In this document: in pieces, positions 52,743-62,066 of the stretch
Position numbering within the stretch: position 1 is the stretch's first letter
How the letters are laid out: each line of letters begins with the position of its first letter
NCBI RefSeq assembly: GCF_042678405.1
Contig: NZ_JBHTLI010000001.1
Span: 2,108,001-2,172,000, forward strand
From: Salegentibacter_A chungangensis
Lineage (GTDB): Bacteria; Bacteroidota; Bacteroidia; Flavobacteriales; Flavobacteriaceae
Length of the DNA: 64,000 nt
Reading direction: 5' to 3'
The notes under the pieces: model-generated
Database searches by the model: none
What the model was told of the DNA's origin: nothing
Seen by the model: the letters and a program-made list of their open reading frames with translations, nothing else
Translations under genes and position numbers: made by a program

Positions 52743-53084
52743 ATGATCACTATATATCACAACGCGAGATGTAAGAAATCCCGCGAAGGACTTGAGATTG
52801 TAAAGAATTCAGGTAAAGAATATAAAATAAGGGAGTACCTTAAGGAGCCTCTTAGTGAAGAGGAGCTGGCAGAGCTTATTGATAAGATGAACATCTCTCC
52901 CATCCAGTTGGTAAGGAAGAATGAAAAGATATGGAAAGAGGAGTACAAAGATAAAGATCTTAGCGATAAGGAACTTATCACGGTAATGACCAGGAATCCA
53001 AAACTAATTGAACGACCTATAGTAGAAAATGACCGGGAAGCCGTTATTGGCAGACCGGCAGACAATATTGACAAAGTACTTTAA
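52743..53084 (+). CDS. ArsC family (thioredoxin-fold) reductase
   Basis: A 113-residue protein of the ArsC/Spx family. The single active cysteine C10 lies in YHNARCKKSREGL, and the C-terminal region has RNPKLIERPIVENDREAVIGRP, where the arginines of ArsC bind the oxyanion. It is probably a glutaredoxin-type arsenate reductase-like protein; without an ars operon near it, arsenate may not be the real substrate. It starts 70 bases after prfB and may be read from that transcript. Confidence 0.9.
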   Translation: MITIYHNARCKKSREGLEIVKNSGKEYKIREYLKEPLSEEELAELIDKMNISPIQLVRKNEKIWKEEYKDKDLSDKELITVMTRNPKLIERPIVENDREAVIGRPADNIDKVL

Positions 53085-53107
53085 ATAATTAATAATACAC
53101 TCAACTT

Positions 53108-53476
53108 ATGAAAATTCAGCACAGGATAGCTCTTATAAGTTTGGCCGGACTAATGGTTGCCGGATTTGTGTATTCCCAGATCTATATACATCAACGCAGC
53201 AGGCAGGAACTGGAAGAGATCGCGCAGGAGCTTGCACTAACCTGGAAGGATAAACTGGCACTTACAGCGGTTCAGACCGAACTGCTGGAAAATGTAATAA
53301 TTGAATATACCATCAGGAAGAATGAGATCATAAATTCTCCGATTAATGAGGATAGTATGGTCAGAAAGTTACAGGCGGTTCAGCGTTCTGAACACAAGGC
53401 CTTAAAGAAGTTCTTGTCTGAAGAGCAATTTGAAGACTATACCCAATTGAATAAGGAGATCACCCAGAAGGCTTAG
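53108..53476 (+). CDS. small periplasmic protein with LTxxQ-like motifs
   Basis: A 122-residue protein with an N-terminal hydrophobic segment (about 8-24, a signal anchor) and an all-helical, charged domain. LALTAVQTELLENVI (about 54-68) and FLSEEQFEDYTQL (about 101-113) look like the LTxxQ motifs of Spy/CpxP-type periplasmic chaperones and metal sensors. The match is only partial. It lies 23 bases after the ArsC-like gene and 118 bases before the outer membrane barrel gene, all on one strand. Confidence 0.72.
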   Translation: MKIQHRIALISLAGLMVAGFVYSQIYIHQRSRQELEEIAQELALTWKDKLALTAVQTELLENVIIEYTIRKNEIINSPINEDSMVRKLQAVQRSEHKALKKFLSEEQFEDYTQLNKEITQKA

Positions 53477-53594
53477 TTGTTGAATTCCGGCTAAGCCTGA
53501 TTTCGATCTTATACAACTCCCCTGTTTTCTTAAAATTCCCCGATCCCTTTTTAAACCATTCGCACTTTTTGGAGTCAAAACACAAAAAGATTCT

Positions 53595-56096
53595 ATGACC
53601 ACCAAAAAGTTATTATCTATAGCGGCGGTTCCGCTGCTATTGCTCTGTTTTAATTTTTCAATGCAGGCCCAACAGGGGTCACCGGAAGTGCATACCATAA
53701 CCGGAAAAGTGATCGACAATGATCTTGAAGTTCCTCTGGAATATGCGACCATTTCTGTAGTAAATACCAGCGACCGGCAGGACCTTACCGGCGGGGTTAC
53801 CGACAGGAAAGGAAATTTCTCTATAGATGTGCCTGAGGGAACCTACGACATCATAATCGAATTCATCTCTTACGAACCTAAGCGCTATAACGACCGTGAG
53901 ATCAATTCTGATCTCAACCTGGGTAACGTACCGCTGGGCATAAGCTCCAGTAACCTTGATGAGGTCGTGGTAAGAGCAGAAACCACCCAGGTGGACATAC
54001 GCCTGGACAAAAAGATCTATAATATTGGAAAAGATCTTACTACAGGTGGCGGCACCGTTAGTGACGCCCTTAACAATGTCCCATCGGTCACCGTAGATAT
54101 AGACGGAGGTATCGCACTTAGGGGAAACGAGAATGTTAGAATCCTGATTAATGGAAAACCTTCAGCTATGGCAGGTTTTGGGTCTACCGATATCCTGAAT
54201 CAGCTTCCGGCAGAAGCCATTGAACGTGTAGAGGTGATCACCTCCCCATCAGCCAGATATGATGCTGAAGGAACCGCAGGGATCCTGAATATCATTCTGA
54301 GAAAGGAAAAGACCTTAGGTTTCAACGGCTCTCTTAATTTGAACGGGGGCATCCCGGCAAATGCAGGAATTCAGTCCAACCTTAACTATCGCACCAGAAA
54401 ATTCAATATTTTCAATACCACTGGATTTCGATATTTTGATGCCCCGGGTTACGTATATTTTGATACCCGCTATAAGGATGCCAGTGAAAATGATTTTGAC
54501 CGTATCATAGAAGATCGTGATATGGCAAGGCTCAACCGAAATTTCAACACCAACTTTGGAGTAGAATACTTCCTTACAGACAAATCTTCTCTTACGGGTA
54601 GTATCTTCTACCGCTACGGGGAAGATGAGGATGTTACCACGAATATTACCGATTATTTTCTGAATAGTTCTGAAGCCTTCGGAACCAGGAGAATTGAAAA
54701 GGAGTCTGAAGAAGACAACAGCTTCCAGGTCGCCTTCAATTATATAAACAATTTCAACGATAAAGGACATAAGCTTACTGCCGATTTCCAGTATGAAAAT
54801 GACCGGGAAACGGAAATTGGAAGAATCAATGAAGTAGAGGAATACAACAATATTGATTATGCACCCGACTTTTTTGATGAACGTATAACTACTACCGAAA
54901 AACAGAACGAATATCTTATCCAGGCCGATTATGTGTTACCTTTTGGGGAAGATTCACAGTTTGAAGCCGGGTATCGCGGGAATTTTGAAAATGAGATCAC
55001 AGATTACAGGTTAAGACAGGAAGATACAGAGTCCGGTGAGCTGGTGCTTAATGAGAATTTATCGAATATTTTCGATTATACCGAGAACGTAAACGCATTA
55101 TATTCACAATACGGATCCAAATTGGGCAACTTATCCTTTCTTCTTGGTTTAAGATTGGAGAACACCCAGCTTAAGGGAAAAATAGACTCCAGGTTAACCG
55201 ACGAAGAGATCGAAGAAGTTTTCGGTTTTCCAATAGACACCAATTTCGATAACAATTACCTTGGCCTGTTCCCTACTCTTAACATTACTTACGAATTAGG
55301 TAAAAAGGAGAATATCACCTTCGGCTATAACAGGAGGATCAACAGGCCAAGAGGCTGGTTCATTAATCCTTTTCCTTCAAGAAGCAGTAATAATAACGTA
55401 TTCCAGGGAAACCCGAACTTAAAACCGGCTTATTCGAATGCCTTTGACCTTGGATACCTCAAAAAATGGAAAAAGATCACCTTCACTTCTTCAGTTTATT
55501 ATCAGCACGAAGATGATTCGTTTGAAAGAATCCAGGAAAATGTTCCGGGAACCAATATCATCAGGACTATTCCGGTTAACCTTAGCAGCAACGATCGTAC
55601 GGGAGCTGAACTGGGCGTATTATATAATCCGGCGAAATGGTTAAGACTAAACGGGAGTTTCAACTTTTTCCAGTTTAAGACCTCAGGAGAGTTCGATGGT
55701 GTGGATTATAGCGCAGAGAATACCAGCTGGTTTGCAAGGTTCAGTTCTAAAGTCAGCCTTCCGGCGAAAATAGACTGGCAAACCAACGCGTTTTACAGGG
55801 GTGCTGCAGAAGAAGTACAAGGAACCAGGGAAGGATACCTTTCTCTTGATCTTGCATTCAGCAAAGATATCCTTAATGATAATGCCACAGTTTCATTAAA
55901 TGTGAGAGATCTGCTCAATTCCAGGAAAAGAGAGTCCTTCACCGAAACTATGACCTATGAGCGATATACAGAGTTCCAGTGGAGACAAGGGCAATCGGTA
56001 AATCTATCGTTTATTTACAGGTTCAACCAGCAAAAGGAAAGAAGAAACGGAAGAGGAGATAATGAGGATGGTATGATGGACGGGGAAGGATTCTAA
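53595..56096 (+). CDS. outer membrane beta-barrel protein with carboxypeptidase-regulatory and plug domains
   Basis: An 833-residue TonB-dependent-receptor-like protein. A signal peptide (about 1-25, ending MQAQQ) is followed by a CarboxypepD_reg-like domain (about 33-115, TITGKVIDNDLEVPLEYATISV), a plug domain (about 130-240, with DALNNVPSVTVDIDGGIALRGNENVRI) and a large outer membrane barrel to the end (about 250-800). The final residues are basic and acidic low-complexity (NEDGMMDGEGF). No TonB box is clear and no SusD partner lies next to it, so it is of the standalone type. The substrate is unknown. Confidence 0.93.
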   Translation: MTTKKLLSIAAVPLLLLCFNFSMQAQQGSPEVHTITGKVIDNDLEVPLEYATISVVNTSDRQDLTGGVTDRKGNFSIDVPEGTYDIIIEFISYEPKRYNDREINSDLNLGNVPLGISSSNLDEVVVRAETTQVDIRLDKKIYNIGKDLTTGGGTVSDALNNVPSVTVDIDGGIALRGNENVRILINGKPSAMAGFGSTDILNQLPAEAIERVEVITSPSARYDAEGTAGILNIILRKEKTLGFNGSLNLNGGIPANAGIQSNLNYRTRKFNIFNTTGFRYFDAPGYVYFDTRYKDASENDFDRIIEDRDMARLNRNFNTNFGVEYFLTDKSSLTGSIFYRYGEDEDVTTNITDYFLNSSEAFGTRRIEKESEEDNSFQVAFNYINNFNDKGHKLTADFQYENDRETEIGRINEVEEYNNIDYAPDFFDERITTTEKQNEYLIQADYVLPFGEDSQFEAGYRGNFENEITDYRLRQEDTESGELVLNENLSNIFDYTENVNALYSQYGSKLGNLSFLLGLRLENTQLKGKIDSRLTDEEIEEVFGFPIDTNFDNNYLGLFPTLNITYELGKKENITFGYNRRINRPRGWFINPFPSRSSNNNVFQGNPNLKPAYSNAFDLGYLKKWKKITFTSSVYYQHEDDSFERIQENVPGTNIIRTIPVNLSSNDRTGAELGVLYNPAKWLRLNGSFNFFQFKTSGEFDGVDYSAENTSWFARFSSKVSLPAKIDWQTNAFYRGAAEEVQGTREGYLSLDLAFSKDILNDNATVSLNVRDLLNSRKRESFTETMTYERYTEFQWRQGQSVNLSFIYRFNQQKERRNGRGDNEDGMMDGEGF

Positions 56097-56121
56097 TTTC
56101 CGGAAGCAAACAATCAACAAT

Positions 56122-56152
56122 AAAAAAAGGGACTTATCTAGTCCCTTTTTTT
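56122..56152. terminator. bidirectional terminator
   Basis: GGGACT (56129-56134) and AGTCCC (56140-56145) with a 5-base loop, framed by seven A and seven T, lie between the barrel gene (+) and the small membrane gene (-). Confidence 0.92.
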
Positions 56153-56327
56153 ATGCTTTTTGTTCTTTAGCTTTTTTCCTTGCTTCCTTTTTCTCTTTAA
56201 GCAGCTCCGTAACAGAACCTCCTATCCAGTAAGGAAGAATCGCCATTAAGAATATCATGAGCCAGAAACCCATTGTTAAAATAACGAGGAAAGCCAAGAA
56301 ACCCAGATACTGATCGAATTCGAACAT
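56151..56327 (-). CDS. hypothetical 58-residue membrane protein
   Basis: A 58-residue protein with two hydrophobic stretches (about 8-35, LGFLAFLVILTMGFWLMIFLMAILPYW) and a strongly basic tail KEKKEARKKAKEQKA. I do not recognise the family. ATG 56327 is preferred over the TTG three codons upstream. A full Bacteroidota promoter lies at 56354-56386. Its stop codon overlaps the terminator region. Confidence 0.75.
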   Translation of the reverse strand: MFEFDQYLGFLAFLVILTMGFWLMIFLMAILPYWIGGSVTELLKEKKEARKKAKEQKA

Positions 56328-56353
56328 AACTTCCAATAATTTTGAATCTGTTC

Positions 56354-56386
56354 CAAAGATATAAACTCTGCGCGGCTTATCACAAA
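56354..56386 (-). promoter_or_regulatory. promoter of the small membrane protein gene
   Basis: Minus-strand TTTG (forward 56383-56386) and TATCTTTG (forward 56354-56361) with a 21-base spacer match the Bacteroidota consensus exactly. Confidence 0.7.
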
Positions 56387-56501
56387 TAAAACTTAATAAT
56401 TTATTAAAACAATCGGCAAAAAAGCCTCCCTACACCTCATACGGCAGGGAACCAAAAGGATAATTTTCAGGAATTTTAAGCGTAAAAAGTTCGCTAAAAT
56501 G

Positions 56502-56509
56502 TAAATTTG
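56502..56509 (+). promoter_or_regulatory. -7 box of fumC
   Basis: TAAATTTG fits TAnnTTTG, 22 bases before the fumC ATG. Confidence 0.5.
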
Positions 56510-56531
56510 TATCCAACCTAATATTATAATT

Positions 56532-57929
56532 ATGGAATATAGAATAGAAAAAGATACTATGGGGGAAGTAAAAGTTCCTTCAGATAAACTATGGGGAGCC
56601 CAGACCGAACGTTCCAGAAACAATTTCAAGATAGGTCCGGCTGCCTCAATGCCGCTCGAAATCATTTACGGTTTTGCCTACCTTAAAAAAGCCGCGGCTT
56701 ACACTAATTGCGAACTTGGTGCGCTTCCTGTTGAAAAAAGAGACTATATCGCTAAAGTTTGCGACGAGATATTGGAAGGGAAGCACGATGACCAGTTTCC
56801 ACTGGTGATCTGGCAAACCGGAAGTGGTACCCAGAGCAATATGAACGTGAATGAGGTTATTGCCAACCGTGCACACCAACTGGCCGGAAAAAATATAGGC
56901 GAAGGAGAAAAGACCCTTCAGCCAAACGACGATGTGAATAAGTCTCAGTCTTCTAACGACACCTTTCCTACCGGAATGCATATTGCCGCTTATAAGAAGG
57001 TGACCCAGGTTACCTTACCGGGGGTAAAACAACTGAGAAATTCCTTAAAAAGGAAAGCTGAAGAATTCAAGGATGTGGTAAAAATTGGAAGGACGCATTT
57101 TATGGATGCCACTCCCCTAACTTTAGGACAGGAGTTTAGCGGGTATGTAGCCCAGCTGGATTATGGCATCAAAGCCCTGGAAAGCACACTTCCTCATCTT
57201 GCCGAGCTGGCTCTGGGAGGCACAGCCGTGGGAACCGGGCTTAATACCCCTAAAGGCTATTCAAAAAGGGTAGCTGAATTTATTGCAAAATTCACTGAAC
57301 TGCCTTTCACTTCCGCAGGAAACAAATTTGAAGCCCTTGCTGCACACGATGCCTTAGTGGAAACTCACGGAGCATTGAAACAACTTGCGGTTTCCCTTAA
57401 TAAAATAGGAAACGACATCAGAATGCTTTCTTCGGGTCCGCGATGCGGAATAGGAGAAATCACTATTCCTGCCAACGAACCAGGATCTTCTATTATGCCG
57501 GGTAAAGTAAACCCTACCCAGTGTGAAGCACTTACAATGGTATGTGCCCAGGTTATGGGAAATGATGTAGCGATGAGTGTTGGTGGTATGCAGGGACAGT
57601 TCGAACTGAACGTCTTTAAACCTGTTATGGCTTCCAATCTCCTGCAAAGTGCACGCCTTCTTGGGGATGCCTGTGTTTCTTTCGATAAACACTGTGTTTC
57701 AGGAATCGAGCCCAACCACCAGAGAATTCAGGAACACCTGAACAATTCCCTGATGCTGGTTACAGCACTAAACACCAAAATAGGTTATTACAAAGCGGCA
57801 GAGATCGCCAATACCGCACATAAAAACGGAACAACTTTAAAAGAAGAGGCCGTTAATTTAGGATACCTTACCACCGAAGAATTCGATGAATGGGTACAAC
57901 CTAAAGATATGGTTGGCGGACTTAAGTAA
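56532..57929 (+). CDS. fumC: class II fumarate hydratase
   Basis: A 465-residue enzyme interconverting fumarate and malate in the TCA cycle, of the iron-independent class. Conserved blocks are TGSGTQSNMNVNEVIANRA (about 97-115), SQSSNDTFPT, KIGRTHFMDATPLTLGQE (catalytic His region) and GSSIMPGKVNPTQCEA (about 317-332), which is the fumarase/aspartase family signature. Full length. Confidence 0.98.
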   Translation: MEYRIEKDTMGEVKVPSDKLWGAQTERSRNNFKIGPAASMPLEIIYGFAYLKKAAAYTNCELGALPVEKRDYIAKVCDEILEGKHDDQFPLVIWQTGSGTQSNMNVNEVIANRAHQLAGKNIGEGEKTLQPNDDVNKSQSSNDTFPTGMHIAAYKKVTQVTLPGVKQLRNSLKRKAEEFKDVVKIGRTHFMDATPLTLGQEFSGYVAQLDYGIKALESTLPHLAELALGGTAVGTGLNTPKGYSKRVAEFIAKFTELPFTSAGNKFEALAAHDALVETHGALKQLAVSLNKIGNDIRMLSSGPRCGIGEITIPANEPGSSIMPGKVNPTQCEALTMVCAQVMGNDVAMSVGGMQGQFELNVFKPVMASNLLQSARLLGDACVSFDKHCVSGIEPNHQRIQEHLNNSLMLVTALNTKIGYYKAAEIANTAHKNGTTLKEEAVNLGYLTTEEFDEWVQPKDMVGGLK

Positions 57930-57953
57930 GTCGAAACTTTATTTTAATTCCAT

Positions 57954-57983
57954 AAAAAAACCTGCAATCTGCAGGTTTTTTTA
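57954..57983. terminator. bidirectional terminator
   Basis: CCTGCA (57961-57966) and TGCAGG (57970-57975) with a 3-base loop between A and T runs lie after fumC (+) and after the cytochrome maturation gene (-). Confidence 0.88.
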
Positions 57984-58002
57984 TTTCTTTTTTATTCAAA
58001 AC

Positions 58003-61000
58003 TTAAGTGTTTTTCTTTTTCGCGCCTTTGGAGAAATACTTCCTGAATCTCCAATAGGAAACCGCTCCCAGAACTGCAACACCAGCGATAGAATAGTATA
58101 CAAAGTCTGGTGTTATCACCTTATCTCCGCTGGCATAGGAATGCAGGCCTACAAGGTAGAAGTTCACCCCGAAATACGTCATCAGGATACTCGCAAAAGC
58201 AACCACAGACATAAAATTGAAGAACCAGCGGCTCCTTAAGCCTGGTACAAGCCTCATATGTATCACAAAAGCATATACCATAATACTGATCAGCGCCCAG
58301 GTTTCCTTAGGGTCCCAGCCCCAGTATCTTCCCCAGCTTTCATTGGCCCACTGTCCTCCAAGGAAGTTTCCTATGGTAAGCATTACCAAACCAACGGTAA
58401 GTGCCATTTCATTAATGATGCTGATCTCTTTAATGTTAAGCTCCATCTTTTTCTTATTATCCTCATTGGTTAGGATCATCAGGATTAAAGCAACGATACC
58501 AAGGATCATTCCCAGAGTAAAGGGACCATAACTCCCAACAATAACAGAAACATGTATCATTAACCAATAAGAATTCAGTACAGGTTGCAGGTTCGCAATA
58601 GCCGGATCCATCCAGTTCCAGTGAGCGATCATAAGGATCATAGATGTTACAAATGCCGTTGAAGCAACCGTAAGCGTACTTTTTCGCCCAAAGGCAAGCC
58701 CGAAGAACATCGTGGCCCAGGCTATATAGATCATAGATTCGTAGGCATCACTCCAGGGCGCGTGGCCTGAAATATACCATCTGGCAATAAGACCAAGCGT
58801 GTGCAGTACAAATAGAATAATGATCACGCCGGCACTGGTCTTAATAAGTCCCCGAACAACCTTATTGTCTTTAAATATCTGGAAGATCACAAAGACCAGC
58901 ATCAGCAATCCTGCCAGCATATACATCCAGAAAAGATTCCTGAAAATATCATACTTATTATAAGTGATCTCTGCCTCTATTTTATTTTTGGATGGAATCA
59001 CTTCAGAACCAAATTTCTTCTGAAAGCTTTTAATACTGCCTAAGTACTCATTAGGCTTGGAGTAATCTCCGGTTTCCCTGGCATCTTTCAGGCTATTGAT
59101 ATATATCGGAAGAATTTGCCTTGTATAAACCGAATCCATCCCCTTAAAATTAGCCTCCGGTGCTTCGGGATAGGAAACCCATTTATTATTCTCATTCCCC
59201 GGGATAGGGAATATTTTAAGGACTTTTCCCTCAAGTGCCTGATAAAGCAGGTTAACCTTTTTATCGGTCTCCTTAAAATCTTTCTGAAACTGATTGGGAA
59301 CTGAAGCCCGATAGGCCTCTTCCAGGTATGGACTAAGTTTATAAGAACCGGTATTGTCAAAAAAGTCAGTAAGGGCAAGATATTCCTGATCTTCACTGGC
59401 GCCAACCAGGTGCCTGATACTGTCATTATGCCTTTTCACATAGATAAGTGGAACATTATACCACATCACAGGGTTCTCTGTCATAGAGATAAGCACCTGA
59501 TCTGAAGAAAGCCCTTCATAATGATCTTTCTTGCTCAGTTTTCTTAGTAGTTCAGATGAATAGGTGTTAGCAGGTTTCATTCTGCCTCCTGCGTCCTGAA
59601 TTACCAGTCGGCCAAAATTTGCAGCGTGTTCCTTGCTAACGGCATTCTTAATGATTATTGAATCCACCTGCTTTTTCCTGCTCTCTATATGAGTGTGATC
59701 TTCAGAAGTTTGAGCAAACCCTGAAAAAGAGAGCATCATTAAAGCCGCAACGAGACCGAGTTTATTCTTTTTTACCTTCACTTTATCGAGCATTTCTTTT
59801 AAATGACCAAACCTTGAACCTTTAGCAAACAACACCCACATTAGCCCGAAATAAAGGAGAAAATAGCCTATGTAAGTGATCCAGGTTCCCCAGAAATCGT
59901 GATTAACAGAAAGCACGGTACCTTTTTCATCGGGTTGAAAACTTGACTGAAAGAACCTATAACCTTTGTGATCCAAAACGTGGTTCATATAAATATCATA
60001 AGGAACATTCTCCTTTCCTTCTTCGACGATCTCGACCTTACTTTTAAAAGAGGAATAACTTTTCTCCGTTCCGGGGTATCTTTCGGCTATAAAATCATTC
60101 AGTTTAAGGGCAAATGGCAGCTCCATCTCCTTAGAGCCATAATTAAAATAGAACTCAAGTCCCGCAAGGTTCACTTTTTCCGGCTCGCTAACAAGCCCTT
60201 TCCCTCCAAGAAGTGTTACCGTTTTAGATTCACCCTGTGAGCTTACTTTAAGGCTTAACGCATCGGGTTGGGTATCCAGCTTTTCTTCCGTCTTTACCAC
60301 ATCATATCTACCCTTCATTGCAGGTTCGGGGATCACAAACTGAATATTTCCCATATTGTAAAGGGACCTTAGCATTAAAGTTTGCGTAGAATCCTTAACC
60401 AGGTCCCCTTTCTTCTGATCGGCCATACGCATATAGCTGGCTTCAAAGGGAGAGTTAATGGTGTATTTCCCATCTTCGTTCAGCTGAATATTTACCGCAC
60501 CATCGGTTGGTTTATTAAACGTGAACAAGGTATTGTGAATATTACTAACCTGTCCTGCTTCCAGATAATGATCGTGGCGTTCTCCCCCACCTGCTTCAAC
60601 AATTTTCAGATATTGCTTCCCGTCTTCGTCGGGGACCAAAGTTTCTTCAGCTCCGTAAATAAAATTGGTAACCTCAATTCTCACGGGTTGCCCATTATAA
60701 TCGGTATTAAGTACATAATCGTTCTCTGTTTCAGGCGCAAAAAGCACCGGTTCCTCAAGAACCCTTCTCCGCGGCTGCCCGTTAATCTCACCATCAATAA
60801 ACGTGGTCAGGTAAGTTTTTTCGGAAAGATAGGTGTTAGTGGTCTCGCCTTCTCTTATCGGCATCACTCCCTCATAACTTATATACCTGGTCACAAAAGC
60901 TCCTGTAAGTATAAGGATGAAGGAAAGGTGAAGTAACAAAGAAGACCACTTTTCCCGCTTGTAAAGCTGATATCTTTTAATATTTCCGATAAAGTTGACC

Positions 61001-61176
61001 ACAAAGAACAGCATAATCCCCTCAAACCACCAGGTATTATAAATAAGGACTCTTGCTGTTTCTATACTGTACCAACTTTCGATAAGGGTTCCCAGTGCCA
61101 TTGATGTGGCAAAGACTATAAACAAAACGGCCATTATTCGGGTAGAGAAAATAACGGAGGCTATTTTATTTTGCAT
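58003..61176 (-). CDS. ccsBA: fused CcsBA/ResBC-type cytochrome c maturation protein
   Basis: A 1057-residue fusion of ResB/CcsB (N-terminal) and CcsA (C-terminal), the System II haem lyase attaching haem to periplasmic cytochromes c. The N-terminal part has four helices and a large periplasmic domain (about 120-470) with HVLDHKG-type histidines. A long middle region (about 530-770) includes a second periplasmic segment. The CcsA part ends with the tryptophan-rich haem motif GRYWGWDPKETWALIS (about 950-965) and flanking helices. ATG 61176 is used; 24 upstream codons lack support. Confidence 0.93.
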   Translation of the reverse strand: MQNKIASVIFSTRIMAVLFIVFATSMALGTLIESWYSIETARVLIYNTWWFEGIMLFFVVNFIGNIKRYQLYKREKWSSLLLHLSFILILTGAFVTRYISYEGVMPIREGETTNTYLSEKTYLTTFIDGEINGQPRRRVLEEPVLFAPETENDYVLNTDYNGQPVRIEVTNFIYGAEETLVPDEDGKQYLKIVEAGGGERHDHYLEAGQVSNIHNTLFTFNKPTDGAVNIQLNEDGKYTINSPFEASYMRMADQKKGDLVKDSTQTLMLRSLYNMGNIQFVIPEPAMKGRYDVVKTEEKLDTQPDALSLKVSSQGESKTVTLLGGKGLVSEPEKVNLAGLEFYFNYGSKEMELPFALKLNDFIAERYPGTEKSYSSFKSKVEIVEEGKENVPYDIYMNHVLDHKGYRFFQSSFQPDEKGTVLSVNHDFWGTWITYIGYFLLYFGLMWVLFAKGSRFGHLKEMLDKVKVKKNKLGLVAALMMLSFSGFAQTSEDHTHIESRKKQVDSIIIKNAVSKEHAANFGRLVIQDAGGRMKPANTYSSELLRKLSKKDHYEGLSSDQVLISMTENPVMWYNVPLIYVKRHNDSIRHLVGASEDQEYLALTDFFDNTGSYKLSPYLEEAYRASVPNQFQKDFKETDKKVNLLYQALEGKVLKIFPIPGNENNKWVSYPEAPEANFKGMDSVYTRQILPIYINSLKDARETGDYSKPNEYLGSIKSFQKKFGSEVIPSKNKIEAEITYNKYDIFRNLFWMYMLAGLLMLVFVIFQIFKDNKVVRGLIKTSAGVIIILFVLHTLGLIARWYISGHAPWSDAYESMIYIAWATMFFGLAFGRKSTLTVASTAFVTSMILMIAHWNWMDPAIANLQPVLNSYWLMIHVSVIVGSYGPFTLGMILGIVALILMILTNEDNKKKMELNIKEISIINEMALTVGLVMLTIGNFLGGQWANESWGRYWGWDPKETWALISIMVYAFVIHMRLVPGLRSRWFFNFMSVVAFASILMTYFGVNFYLVGLHSYASGDKVITPDFVYYSIAGVAVLGAVSYWRFRKYFSKGAKKKNT

Positions 61177-61202
61177 TGAGGATGTAGTTTTATAAATGGC
61201 TG

Positions 61203-61210
61203 CAAATTTA
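61203..61210 (-). promoter_or_regulatory. -7 box of the CcsBA gene
   Basis: Minus-strand TAAATTTG fits TAnnTTTG, 26 bases before the ATG at 61176. Confidence 0.5.
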
Positions 61211-61304
61211 AGGATTTTTAACTTTTTAGCATCGATAAAAACACTCAATATCGGCTGTAAATGTTAATTTTACCAGCCTTTAATTTTTTGGTAATTTAGC
61301 CACG

Positions 61305-62066
61305 ATGATAAATGTGATCCTTTTAGGAGCCGGCAATGTCGCAACCCACTTATTTAGGGCTTTCCGGGAATGTAAAAATGTAAATCTTATCCAGGTTTAT
61401 AACCACAAGGCTGGTAAACTTAAAGATTTTCAAAGGGAAGTTGCGACCACTACCGACCTTTCCAAGCTGAAAACAGCCGATTTCTATGTGCTTGCTCTTA
61501 AAGATGACGCTATAAATGAAGTTGCAGAAGGGCTCCATATTGAATCTGGAGTTGTATTACACACTTCAGGCGGAAAAGATATGAAGTTGCTTTCCCGCTT
61601 TCAGGAACACGGAGTATTTTATCCGCTACAGACTTTCTCAAAAAACAGGAACCTGAACTTCAGGGAAATCCCCATATGCCTGGAAGCCAGCTCCCCTAAA
61701 GTTTTGGGTAGGGTGAGAAAGCTTGCTGTTAATATTTCAGACAATATTTACGAAATAGATTCAGAGAGCCGCAGGCGAATGCACGTGGCTGCTGTTTTTG
61801 CCAATAACTTCACCAATCATCTTTACGAACTTTCCTCCGAAATTTGTGAAGAGAACGGAATTGAGTTTGATATTCTGAAACCCCTTATCCGGGAGACCGC
61901 TTCAAAAATAGAAAGCTTATCACCTAAAGAAGCCCAAACAGGACCGGCAATCCGCAACGACCAGCATACAATACAAACACACCTTGATCTTCTGAATGAA
62001 GACCAGCAAAAAATATATAAAACCCTAACCTCATCCATTCAAAAAACCTATGGAAAAAAGTTATAA
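61305..62066 (+). CDS. Rossmann-like/DUF2520 oxidoreductase
   Basis: A 253-residue protein with an N-terminal Rossmann motif (LLGAGNVATHLFRAF, about 5-19) and a C-terminal all-helical DUF2520 domain (about 125-250). The layout is that of pyrroline-5-carboxylate reductase/3-hydroxyisobutyrate dehydrogenase-like proteins, and the reaction is unknown. It overlaps the next gene by 17 bases, so it is the first gene of a coupled run reaching the end of the window. Confidence 0.9.
   Translation: MINVILLGAGNVATHLFRAFRECKNVNLIQVYNHKAGKLKDFQREVATTTDLSKLKTADFYVLALKDDAINEVAEGLHIESGVVLHTSGGKDMKLLSRFQEHGVFYPLQTFSKNRNLNFREIPICLEASSPKVLGRVRKLAVNISDNIYEIDSESRRRMHVAAVFANNFTNHLYELSSEICEENGIEFDILKPLIRETASKIESLSPKEAQTGPAIRNDQHTIQTHLDLLNEDQQKIYKTLTSSIQKTYGKKL

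Noticed and set aside
60382..60936. Open frame of 184 codons opposite the CcsBA gene
   Set aside because: No family features and no promoter; explained by the codon pattern of the real gene.
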